From positions 1 to 5,538 of the forward strand of contig PLMM01000146.1 of assembly GCA_003142495.1 (NCBI GenBank): DNA of 5,538 nucleotides. The letters are read 5' to 3'. Below, in pieces: positions 1 to 5,537 of the stretch. The notes under the pieces are model-generated. The model was not told where the DNA came from. It did not search any database and saw only the letters and a list, made by a program, of their open reading frames with translations. The stretch's first letter is position 1. Each line of letters starts with the position of its first letter. A program made the translations under genes and the position numbers. This DNA is from Gemmatimonadota bacterium. GTDB taxonomy: Bacteria > Gemmatimonadota > Gemmatimonadetes > Gemmatimonadales > Gemmatimonadaceae.

Positions 1-275
1 CGGGTGTATTAGCGACCGTGCGTTTCGGTGGCTCCGCGCTGGTGTCGCCGACCACCGCCTATGCGTGCAGACAGGGAAACATCGGCGCGTTCATCGACAC
101 TGGGGTCGGGTATCAGCTGCCGGGGTCGTTCACGGCGGTGCTCAACTTCTTCCTGACGAACATCGGAGGGCACGCGATCGACGCGGTCGGCACGCTCGCC
201 AAGGGACCGAGTACGAACCTCTTCAACGACGACGTGTCCGTGCCGCACGGATGCGCGACGCCCAAGAGCGGCTAG
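1..275 (+). CDS. C-terminal end of an unrecognised protein (5' end outside the window)
   Basis: The frame is open from base 3 to a TAG at 273-275, giving 90 residues. A GTG at 18 could be read as a start, but the frame stays open to the left edge without a stop, so this is more likely the tail of a longer gene. Third codon positions are strongly G/C, which supports real coding in this frame over the overlapping ones. The piece is rich in Gly, Ala and Thr. It has a mildly hydrophobic stretch (FTAVLNFFLTNIGG) and two cysteines, one near its start and one near its end, which could pair if the protein is exported. I recognise no catalytic motif or family. It is followed by a terminator-like hairpin and is probably not transcribed with the next gene. 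I assign no function. Confidence 0.6.
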   Translation, partial: GVLATVRFGGSALVSPTTAYACRQGNIGAFIDTGVGYQLPGSFTAVLNFFLTNIGGHAIDAVGTLAKGPSTNLFNDDVSVPHGCATPKSG

Positions 276-308
276 TACCGATCTCCTCCCGCGATTCTCG
301 GTCGCTTC

Positions 309-390
309 GAGGTCAAGTAGTAGCGCGCTGCCTCATGAGCTTACACGAGAGGGCGGCCGTTTCCGACGGCCGCCCCTTCCTCTTGACCTC
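309..390. repeat. Long-range 9-bp inverted repeat enclosing the terminator
   Basis: GAGGTCAAG at 309-317 is the exact reverse complement of CTTGACCTC at 382-390. The 64 bases between them contain the terminator hairpin at 347-379. In RNA the two arms could close a stem around that hairpin. In DNA they could be a split dyad. Nine bases is short enough for chance to remain possible. Confidence 0.35.
347..379 (+). terminator. Strong GC hairpin, probable terminator of the upstream gene
   Basis: GGGCGGCCGT at 351-360 pairs perfectly with ACGGCCGCCC at 366-375 around a 5-base loop (TTCCG). After one mismatch the stem can extend outward to 347/379. The sequence that follows is pyrimidine-rich (CTTCCTCTT) but is not a true T-tract. 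The hairpin lies about 75 bases after the upstream stop and about 90 before the next start, as expected for an intrinsic or factor-assisted terminator. Being symmetrical, it might also act on antisense transcripts. Confidence 0.65.
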
Positions 391-391
391 C

Positions 392-451
392 GCCCAAAGC
401 CCGATTGCTTTGTGGGCAGGACTGGTGAGATTTCCCGTTTCCTGCCAGTCC
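392..451 (+). promoter_or_regulatory. 5' leader with overlapping, mutually exclusive hairpins
   Basis: Three stems can be drawn. The first pairs GCCC/AAAGC (392-400) with GCTTT/GGGC (407-417), with a two-base bulge. The second pairs GGCAGGA (415-421) with TCCTGCC (440-446). The third pairs GGACTGG (419-425) with CCAGTCC (445-451) and can be extended by two G-U pairs. The second and third share bases and cannot coexist, and the first and second also compete. The third ends one base before the ribosome binding site of the hydrolase gene. This could be a leader that changes fold, or part of an operator. No known riboswitch class is recognised. Confidence 0.35.
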
Positions 452-457
452 GAGAGG
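452..457 (+). promoter_or_regulatory. Ribosome binding site that fixes the hydrolase start
   Basis: GAGAGG at 452-457 lies 8 bases before the ATG at 466. A possible in-frame GTG at 412 would add 18 residues with no counterpart in RsbQ and falls inside the hairpin region, so the ATG at 466 is preferred. Confidence 0.75.
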
Positions 458-465
458 TTCGCTCG

Positions 466-1305
466 ATGCATCCGGCCACGCTCCGTCGCAACAACGTAAA
501 GGTGTTCGGGAAGGGCACGCAGCCGATGCTCTTCGCACACGGCTTCGGTTGCGACCAGCACATGTGGCGCTTCGTGACTCCGGCGTTCGAGAACGACTAC
601 CGCATCGTCCTCTTCGACTATGTCGGCTCGGGAAAGTCCGATCTCGCCGCGTACGACGCCGAGCGCTACGCATTGCTCGAGGGCTACACGCAGGACGTGC
701 TCGACATTTGCTACGAGCTCGATCTGCACGACGTGATCTTCGTCGGCCACTCCGTGAGCTGCATGGTCGGCGTGCTCGCGGCGAATCGCGAGCCCGAACT
801 CTTCGAGCGGCTCGTCATGATCGGCCCCTCGCCGCGGTACATCAACGATGCGCCGGACTACGTCGGCGGCTTCGAGCGCGCCGACATCGAGGGGCTGCTC
901 GAGATGATGGAGAAGAACTACATCGGGTGGGCGAACTTTCTCGCGCCCGCGATCATGAAGAATCCCGATCGTCCGGAGCTCACGGGCGAGCTCGAGGCGA
1001 GCTTCTGCTCCACCGATCCCATCATCGCGAAGCGCTTCGCCGAGGCGACGTTCTTCGCCGACAATCGCGCGGACCTGCCGGCGGTACTCGTGCCGTCGCT
1101 CATCATGCAGTGCTCCGACGATATGATCGCGCCGAACGCCGTCGGCGACTACCTGAGCCGCGAGCTTCCGGGAAGCACGCTTCACACGCTCAAGGCGACG
1201 GGACACTGTCCGCACATGAGTCATCCGGACGAGACGATCGCCGTCATGCGCGAGTATCTGCGCTCGCCCGTTGCCGCACCGCACGCCGAGCAGCGAGCCG
1301 GATGA
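466..1305 (+). CDS. rsbQ: RsbQ-like alpha/beta hydrolase, signal-generating partner of the PAS kinase
   Basis: This 279-residue protein closely resembles Bacillus subtilis RsbQ (269 residues) along its whole length. Recognisable blocks are HGFGCDQ (25-31), FDYVGSGKSDL (50-60), LLEMMEKNYIGWA (144-156), FCSTDP (180-185) and GHCPHMSHPDET (246-257). The catalytic triad is intact at the same numbers as in RsbQ: Ser96 in the elbow GHSVS, Asp219 and His247. The last dozen residues are an unrelated tail. There is no signal peptide or membrane segment, so it is cytoplasmic. In Bacillus the hydrolase is needed for the PAS phosphatase RsbP to respond to energy stress, probably by supplying a small hydrophobic ligand; plant KAI2/D14 receptors share this fold. 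Its stop overlaps the kinase start by 4 bases, which implies coupled translation. The family is clear. The substrate, and any link to a sigma factor here, are unknown. Confidence 0.93.
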   Translation: MHPATLRRNNVKVFGKGTQPMLFAHGFGCDQHMWRFVTPAFENDYRIVLFDYVGSGKSDLAAYDAERYALLEGYTQDVLDICYELDLHDVIFVGHSVSCMVGVLAANREPELFERLVMIGPSPRYINDAPDYVGGFERADIEGLLEMMEKNYIGWANFLAPAIMKNPDRPELTGELEASFCSTDPIIAKRFAEATFFADNRADLPAVLVPSLIMQCSDDMIAPNAVGDYLSRELPGSTLHTLKATGHCPHMSHPDETIAVMREYLRSPVAAPHAEQRAG

Positions 1306-2447
1306 CGCGGCACGACGGCGACGCGATCGATCCGCTGCTCGACGGCGAGCCGTGCGGCTTCATCTCATTCCTTGACGACGGCAGCGTCCGCGTCGCGAAC
1401 CAAACGCTCGCAAACATGCTTGGGCGTGAGCGCGAGGAGATCATCGGCAAGCACGTCGAGGGGATCCTCACTGTTGGCAGCCGCATCTTCTATCAGACGC
1501 ACTTCTTCCCACTCCTTCGACTGCACGGGCATGCAGACGAGATCTTTCTGCTCCTGCGCGCGAAGAGCGGCGAGGATATCGCCGTGCTCGCGAATGCGAT
1601 CCGTCGTGAGCGCGATGGCGAGTGGATCACCGATGCGGTGCTCCTCAGGCTCGTCGAGCGGCGGAAGTTCGAGGATGCGCTGCTCGAGGCGAAGCGCGCG
1701 GCGGAGCTTGCGACCGTGGAGCTCAAGCACCAACGGAAGATCGCCGAGGATGCGAATCGCGCGAAGAGCGCGTTCCTGGCGATGATGAGTCACGAGCTGC
1801 GCACGCCCCTGAATGCGATAGGCGGCTACGTGCAGCTGATCGAGATGGGCGTGCACGGCCCCGTGAACGATGCCCAGCGCGAAGCGCTCGGTCGCGTGAC
1901 GCGAAGCCAGCAGCATTTGCTCCGCTTGATCAACGATCTGCTGAATCTCGCTCGCATCGAGTCCGGTCGCATCGACTACGATCTGCAGGCGATCTCCCTC
2001 GACGAAGTGGTGCAGGCGACGATCCCGATGATCGAGCCGCAGCTCGCCGCACGCGGGCTGCGCTACGAGCTCAACGTGCCGCCGGATCTCCGGGCGCAGG
2101 CGGATCGCGAGAAGGTCGAGCAGATTCTGTTGAACCTGCTGTCGAACGCGAGCAAGTTCACGCCGGCGGGCGGATGCGTGAGCATCGAGGCGGAGATTGC
2201 TATCGACAGCGACGAGATGGTCGAGCTCCGCGTGCGCGACACGGGTGTCGGCATTCCAAAGAATCGCCTCGAGCAGATTTTCGAGCCGTTCGTGCAGGTG
2301 GAGAACAGCAGGGCCGCACGCGTGGAGGGCAGCGGGTTAGGGCTCTCGATCAGCCGCGAGATGGCGCGAGGGATGGGCGGGGACATCCTCGCGGAGAGTG
2401 CGGTGGGAGTGGGGAGTACGTTCGAGATCCGGTTGCGGCGCGGATAG
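1302..2447 (+). CDS. Cytoplasmic PAS-domain sensor histidine kinase paired with the RsbQ-like hydrolase
   Basis: The protein has 381 residues. A PAS domain at about 16-118 contains PCGFISF and YQTHFFPLLRLHG, which resemble the PAS domain of RsbP as I know it. A charged helical linker, probably coiled coil, runs from 118 to 160. The dimerisation domain has phospho-acceptor His164 in MSHELRTPLNAI. The ATPase domain at about 262-380 has the N box with Asn278 and Asn282, the G1 box DTGVGIP (313-319), the F box IFEPF (326-330) and the G2 box GSGLGLSI (343-350). All residues needed for autophosphorylation are present. There is no membrane segment, so the signal must be cytoplasmic. The start is the ATG overlapping the hydrolase stop (ATGA). 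RsbP carries a PP2C phosphatase where this protein carries a kinase. No response regulator lies in the window and no receiver domain is fused, so the phosphate acceptor is unknown. Confidence 0.94.
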   Translation: MTRHDGDAIDPLLDGEPCGFISFLDDGSVRVANQTLANMLGREREEIIGKHVEGILTVGSRIFYQTHFFPLLRLHGHADEIFLLLRAKSGEDIAVLANAIRRERDGEWITDAVLLRLVERRKFEDALLEAKRAAELATVELKHQRKIAEDANRAKSAFLAMMSHELRTPLNAIGGYVQLIEMGVHGPVNDAQREALGRVTRSQQHLLRLINDLLNLARIESGRIDYDLQAISLDEVVQATIPMIEPQLAARGLRYELNVPPDLRAQADREKVEQILLNLLSNASKFTPAGGCVSIEAEIAIDSDEMVELRVRDTGVGIPKNRLEQIFEPFVQVENSRAARVEGSGLGLSISREMARGMGGDILAESAVGVGSTFEIRLRRG

Positions 2448-2448
2448 T

Positions 2449-2469
2449 CGGCGCCGGTGCTAAGCGCCG
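2449..2469. terminator. Weak hairpin between convergent operons
   Basis: CGGCGC at 2449-2454 pairs with GCGCCG at 2464-2469 around a 9-base loop. It fills almost all of the 22 bases between the kinase stop and the permease stop. Neither strand has a T-tract after it, so at best it is a weak bidirectional or factor-assisted terminator. Confidence 0.3.
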
Positions 2470-3429
2470 CTACATCGCCTTGAGCGTGCTCGCCGGATCC
2501 ACGCGCGCTGCGCGCAACGCCGGAAGCGCGCACGCCACGAAAGAGACGACGCAGAGCAGCAGCACGACGCCGAGATACGTCGCGGGATCGAGACGCGAAA
2601 CGCCGAATAGCATTGACGCCACCGCGCGGCTCGCAATTGTCGCAGCGATGAGTCCCACCGCGATGCCGACCGCCGTCAGCTTCATCCCGATGCGCAGCAC
2701 CATCCGGACGATCGTCCCCGCCGATGCGCCGAGCGCAGCGCGCACGCCGATCTCGCGCGTGCGCTCCGTCACACTCACGGAGAGCACGCCGTAGATCCCG
2801 ATCGCCGCGAGCGCCAGCGCCGAGAGCCCGAACGCCTCGAAGAGGATCAGCGCGAAGTGGCGATCCGACAGCGCGCGATCCGCGAGCTCGCCCATCGTCG
2901 CGACACCCGAGATCGGAATGTCCCGATCGACGGACCAGATCGCGCTGCGAATCGCGGGCGCCAGCGCGGCCGCGTCGCCGCGCGCACGCACGACGAGCGA
3001 CATGCTTCCGTCCACCCAATGCCATTGCGGCGGCGTGAGATAGATCTGATCCGGCTGCTCGCCGTCCAGCGGCGACTGCTTCACGTCGCTGACCACGCCG
3101 ACGATCGAGTACCAGTCGCCCTCCTCGGCACCGAAGCGCAGCCGCCGTCCGATCGGATCCTCGCCCGCGAACTTCCTCCGCGCGAACGATTCGTTGATCA
3201 CCACCGCCCTCGGCGCACCCGCTCCGTCGCGCGCGTCGAGCAAGCGCCCGCGGCGCAGGGGAATGTCCATCACGCCGAAGTATTCCGGAGTGACGGCGTA
3301 GCGCAACGCCGCGCCGTCGTCCCTCGGATCGGCGTCGCTCTCGACATGCACACCGTAGTTGTCGATCTCCCCGTTGAGAGGGAGCAGGCTGGTGAACGCG
3401 GCGTCCTTCACTCCCGGTTGCTGGCGCAC
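2470..3429 (-). CDS. ADOP-type permease, C-terminal part after the internal stop
   Basis: This 319-residue open part corresponds to codons 571-889 of the full permease. It begins inside the second periplasmic domain (PGVKDAAFTSLLPL near its start, then VVINESFARRKF and IVGVVSDVK). It continues through three predicted membrane helices at about 763-787, 820-845 and 855-876 of the full numbering. The FtsX signature TERTREIGVRAALGA (791-805) follows the first of these. The end, LPALRAARVDPASTLKAM, is the usual permease terminus. The GTG at 3429 is only the first possible start after the stop. No Shine-Dalgarno sequence precedes it, and family-like residues (RYRLYAATLDAV) lie upstream of it, so independent translation is doubtful. 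If made, the piece would have three helices and half a periplasmic domain. It is most likely the rest of one interrupted gene. Confidence 0.8.
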   Translation of the reverse strand: MRQQPGVKDAAFTSLLPLNGEIDNYGVHVESDADPRDDGAALRYAVTPEYFGVMDIPLRRGRLLDARDGAGAPRAVVINESFARRKFAGEDPIGRRLRFGAEEGDWYSIVGVVSDVKQSPLDGEQPDQIYLTPPQWHWVDGSMSLVVRARGDAAALAPAIRSAIWSVDRDIPISGVATMGELADRALSDRHFALILFEAFGLSALALAAIGIYGVLSVSVTERTREIGVRAALGASAGTIVRMVLRIGMKLTAVGIAVGLIAATIASRAVASMLFGVSRLDPATYLGVVLLLCVVSFVACALPALRAARVDPASTLKAM

Positions 3430-3468
3430 GGCGTCGAGCGTCGCGGCGTACAGCCGGTAGCGCGCACC

Positions 3469-3471
3469 TCA
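3469..3471 (-). other. Premature in-frame TGA in the permease gene
   Basis: The plus-strand bases TCA at 3469-3471 read TGA on the minus strand. The codons on both sides read ...STRTAQV - stop - GARYRLYAATLDAV... in one uninterrupted frame. A single base change from TGG (Trp) or CGA (Arg) would be enough to create it. The position lies just after the fifth membrane helix, early in the second periplasmic domain. Confidence 0.85.
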
Positions 3472-5139
3472 CACCTGCGCGGTGCGCGTGCTGTCGTCCT
3501 GATACTGCGGCCCCGTGTCCTGCAGCTGCATCGTCAACAGCTGCGATGAGTCGAAGCCGAGCCGAACGGCGAAGACGCGCGAGATGCTTTTGAGCAGGAG
3601 CCCCGCGCTCACCAGCAGCACGAGCGCGAGCGCGACCTCCGCCACCACGAGAATTCCACGCGTCCGCCGATCGCCGCCGACGATGCGCGCCGAGCTCTCC
3701 TTCGCCCCGCCGTGCGGCTCCCGCGCCGCGGAGCTGAGCGCGGGAAGCGCGCCCACGACCACACCGATGGCCGTTGTAATGGCGAATCCGAATGCGAAGA
3801 CGGTGCCGTCCAGATGAATGGCGCCGAGCCGTGGCACGCCGGGCGGGCTGAGCGCGACGATGCCGAGCACTCCCAGCTCCGCCACGAACATCCCGACGAT
3901 GCCGCCCAGCAGCGCGAGCGCGACACTCTCGGTGATGAGTTGGCGCGCGATCCGCGTTCTCCCCGCGCCCAGCGCCGAGCGCATCGCGAATTCGCCGCGC
4001 CGCTGCGCGCTGCGAGCGAGGAGTAGATTCGTGACATTCACGCACACGATCGCGAGCACGAGCAGCACGCCGATGGCCACCGCGATCAGCACCGGTCGAA
4101 TCGTACGCGTGACATCCGCCTGCAGTGAGCTCACGACGATCCCGTCATCGAGCGCCGCCCACGGCACACGCGTGAATTCCGGCACAGGCGCGCGCGCGAT
4201 GCGATTGAGCTCGGCTCGCGCCGCATCGATGCTCGTGCCAGGAAGCACGCGCGCGACGACGCGAAGATGATGCCCCCACTCTCGGCTCTGCGGACCGAAC
4301 ACCTCGTCGTACTGCAGCGGCGTCCACATCTCGGCCAGTGGCGCGAGCACGTTCTCGAAGTCGCGCGGCATCACGCCGATCACGAGGTATTGGTCGTCGC
4401 CGAGGCGGATACTCTTGCCGACGATCTCGCGATCGCCGTTGAATCGCCGCTGCCAGAGCGCGTCACTGATAATTGCGACATGCGGACCGTGCGGGCGGTC
4501 GTCGTCCCTATGAAAGTCGCGACCCATCTGGGGCGCGCGATCGAGGGCGCGGAAGTAGTCCGCGCCAACGCGCTGGCCCACGAGCCGCTCGGGCTTTCCG
4601 CCGTCGATGAGTGCGGGCGCCCAACCATTGACCGGAGCGATGAACGCGAAAGAGTGGCTACGTTTCGCGAGCTCGAGGTAGCTGCCGAAGGTGAGTGGGA
4701 GGGGCTCGCCGCTCTTCAGAACGTCGGAGACCATCGCGAGGCGATTCGCCTCGGGGTAGGGGAGCGACTCGAGCAGCACCGGCTTGACCACGCTGAAGAT
4801 CGCGGTGCTTGCGCCGATCCCGAGCGCGAGAATGAGCATGGTGGTGATCGTGAAGCCCGGATCCCGGCGCAGCCTGCGCAATCCATAGTGGAGATCGCCG
4901 AGCAGCGTGGCGACGAAGTGCTCCCAGCCGTGCGATCGCAGCTCCTCGCGCGCGACGGTGAGGTTGCCGACCTCGAGGATCGCCTCGCGCTGCGCCGTGG
5001 CCGGCGAGGATCCACGCGCCACGCGCTCCGCGCCCGAGAGCTCCACATAGTGCTCAAGCTCATCTTTCAGATCGCGATCCGCCTCGGCTCCGTTGGTGAG
5101 CGCGTGCATCCCGCGCGTCAGCTGCCGCCAGAGAGACAC
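3469..5139 (-). CDS. ADOP-type MacB/FtsX permease, N-terminal part before the internal stop
   Basis: This 556-residue part starts at a GTG 4 bases after the PadR stop. Its Shine-Dalgarno sequence is weak, so translation is probably coupled to padR. Residues 1-90 form the charged helical domain typical of ADOP permeases (DLKDELEHYVE, then DLHYGLRRLRRDPGFT). Helix 1 is at about 97-119, followed by a periplasmic MacB-type domain (about 120-340) with GADYFRAL, VAIISDALWQRRF and YLVIGVMPRDFE. Helix 2 is at 347-372, then the FtsX signature RRGEFAMRSALGAGRTRIARQL (380-401), helices 3 and 4 at about 402-425 and 446-466, and helix 5 at 496-517, which opens the second repeat. MacB relatives move peptides, antibiotics or lipoproteins, or pass on mechanical signals, using an ATPase. 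None is encoded beside this gene, as usual for the 'orphan' type. Substrate unknown. An ATG at 5109 is a less likely start. Confidence 0.85.
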   Translation of the reverse strand: MSLWRQLTRGMHALTNGAEADRDLKDELEHYVELSGAERVARGSSPATAQREAILEVGNLTVAREELRSHGWEHFVATLLGDLHYGLRRLRRDPGFTITTMLILALGIGASTAIFSVVKPVLLESLPYPEANRLAMVSDVLKSGEPLPLTFGSYLELAKRSHSFAFIAPVNGWAPALIDGGKPERLVGQRVGADYFRALDRAPQMGRDFHRDDDRPHGPHVAIISDALWQRRFNGDREIVGKSIRLGDDQYLVIGVMPRDFENVLAPLAEMWTPLQYDEVFGPQSREWGHHLRVVARVLPGTSIDAARAELNRIARAPVPEFTRVPWAALDDGIVVSSLQADVTRTIRPVLIAVAIGVLLVLAIVCVNVTNLLLARSAQRRGEFAMRSALGAGRTRIARQLITESVALALLGGIVGMFVAELGVLGIVALSPPGVPRLGAIHLDGTVFAFGFAITTAIGVVVGALPALSSAAREPHGGAKESSARIVGGDRRTRGILVVAEVALALVLLVSAGLLLKSISRVFAVRLGFDSSQLLTMQLQDTGPQYQDDSTRTAQV

Positions 5140-5143
5140 GGCG

Positions 5144-5479
5144 CTACCCGTCGGCCTTGAGGAGGCGCGCGATAGCGGCCGCGCGGCGCGTCCAGTCTTC
5201 GGTCTTGAGACCGAGCTCCTTGCGGCCGGCGCGCGTGAGGCTGTAGAACTTGGCGCGTCGCGAGTTCTCGGTCTGCCGCCATTCCGCGTCGAGCGAGCCC
5301 GCGCGCTCGAGGCGCTGGAGCGCCGTGAGGAGTGAGCCGGGATTCACCTTGAACACGCCGCGCGAGATCTGCTCAACGCGCTTCCCGATGCCGAAGGCGT
5401 GCATCGGGCGCAGGCTGAGCGTGCGCAGGATGAGCATGTCCAGCGTGCCCTGAATGACATCGGTATTCGGCTCGTCCAT
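5144..5479 (-). CDS. PadR-family repressor of the permease operon
   Basis: This 111-residue protein is a compact PadR winged-helix regulator of the type that accompanies ADOP permeases. The family landmarks are QGTLDMLILRTLSLRPMHAFGI (10-31), GSLLTALQRLERAG (48-61), the wing AEWRQTENSRRAKFYSLT (65-82) and AGRKEL (84-89), then a short C-terminal helix for dimerisation. It differs from the usual pattern in having GSLLTAL where most relatives have GSLYPAL, and RPMHAF where GPMHGY is common. PadR proteins usually repress their own operon and release DNA when they bind a small molecule. The ATG at 5479 is chosen because GAGG lies 6 bases before it. The ATG at 5485, two codons earlier, would touch the GAGG directly. 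The permease gene follows 4 bases after the stop, so both are co-transcribed. The family is certain; the inducer is unknown. Confidence 0.9.
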   Translation of the reverse strand: MDEPNTDVIQGTLDMLILRTLSLRPMHAFGIGKRVEQISRGVFKVNPGSLLTALQRLERAGSLDAEWRQTENSRRAKFYSLTRAGRKELGLKTEDWTRRAAAIARLLKADG

Positions 5480-5483
5480 TGCC

Positions 5484-5512
5484 ATCCTCGCGTGATCGTC
5501 TCACGCGAGGAT
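5484..5512. promoter_or_regulatory. 29-bp perfect dyad, probable PadR operator
   Basis: ATCCTCGCGTGA at 5484-5495 is the exact reverse complement of TCACGCGAGGAT at 5501-5512, with a 5-base centre (TCGTC). The dyad reaches from the predicted -10 box to the ribosome binding site. The predicted transcription start falls near 5501, at the inner edge of the upstream arm, so the mRNA would not contain both arms. That favours a DNA operator over an RNA hairpin. Autorepression by PadR is inferred from position. Confidence 0.65.
5486..5489 (-). promoter_or_regulatory. Ribosome binding site that fixes the PadR start
   Basis: On the minus strand GAGG (5489-5486) is 6 bases before the ATG at 5479 and has no gap before the ATG at 5485. 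Normal spacing favours 5479. The site lies inside one arm of the 29-bp dyad. Confidence 0.6.
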
Positions 5513-5536
5513 AGCGCACTATCACTTGATCGTCAA
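5508..5536 (-). promoter_or_regulatory. Sigma-70-type promoter of the padR-permease operon
   Basis: On the minus strand TTGACG (5536-5531) matches five of six -35 bases. A 17-base spacer separates it from TATCCT (5513-5508), which matches four of six -10 bases. This places the transcription start near 5501 and gives a leader of about 22 bases. The -10 box overlaps the 29-bp dyad. Confidence 0.6.
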
Positions 5537-5537
5537 G
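5525..5537. promoter_or_regulatory. Second, smaller dyad over the -35 box
   Basis: CTTGA (5525-5529) and TCAAG (5533-5537) form a perfect inverted repeat around TCG, covering the predicted -35 box. It shares the core TGATCGTC (5527-5534) with the 29-bp dyad (5493-5500), at a spacing of 34 bp. It may be a second binding site for the same regulator. The window ends one base later. Confidence 0.4.

Larger units (their letters stand above)
2470..5139 (-). pseudogene. ADOP-type MacB/FtsX permease gene interrupted by one in-frame TGA
   Basis: Read on the minus strand from the GTG at 5139 to the TAG at 2472-2470, this is one frame of 889 codons broken only at codon 557 (TGA, 3471-3469). The combined product has the full layout of an acidobacterial duplicated orphan permease: an N-terminal helical domain, then two copies of a periplasmic MacB-type domain plus an FtsX-type membrane domain, with eight predicted membrane helices. 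The length fits the family's usual 800-900 residues. There is no frameshift or deletion, and both sides keep normal codon use and conserved motifs. So this is a very recent nonsense mutation, a base-call error, or a stop that is sometimes read through. The two open parts are listed separately. Confidence 0.7.

Noticed and set aside
383..411. TTGACC at 383-388 as the -35 box of a promoter for the hydrolase operon.
   Set aside because: With 15-18 base spacing the candidate -10 sequences (for example TGCTTT) match the consensus poorly. TTGACC is also part of the 9-bp inverted repeat. A sigma-54 reading fails for lack of a GG at the right distance.
65..499. Open frame of 144 codons overlapping the first gene and the intergenic region.
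   Set aside because: It runs through the terminator hairpin, is very Arg-rich as expected of a shadow frame, and has no ribosome binding site or recognisable motif.
313..1284. Long minus-strand open frame opposite the hydrolase gene.
   Set aside because: It is antisense to a gene with clear homology and triad residues, and it crosses the terminator hairpin. It is rich in Arg, His and Val, as expected of a mirror frame.
549..1301. Upstream extension of the kinase frame through the hydrolase gene.
   Set aside because: This part is an Arg-rich out-of-frame reading of the hydrolase. The ATGA overlap at 1302 gives the natural kinase start, and the PAS domain begins soon after it.
3444..3471. Selenocysteine readthrough at the internal TGA; a small stem (CGGC, loop TGTAC, GCCG) lies 13 bases after it.
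   Set aside because: The stem is only 4 bp and does not resemble a convincing bacterial SECIS element. MacB/FtsX permeases are not known selenoproteins and this site is not a redox centre.
4267..5160. Long plus-strand open frames opposite the permease gene (also at 2857-3549).
   Set aside because: They are antisense shadows of the permease created by high-GC codon use. They show no family motifs and have atypical composition.
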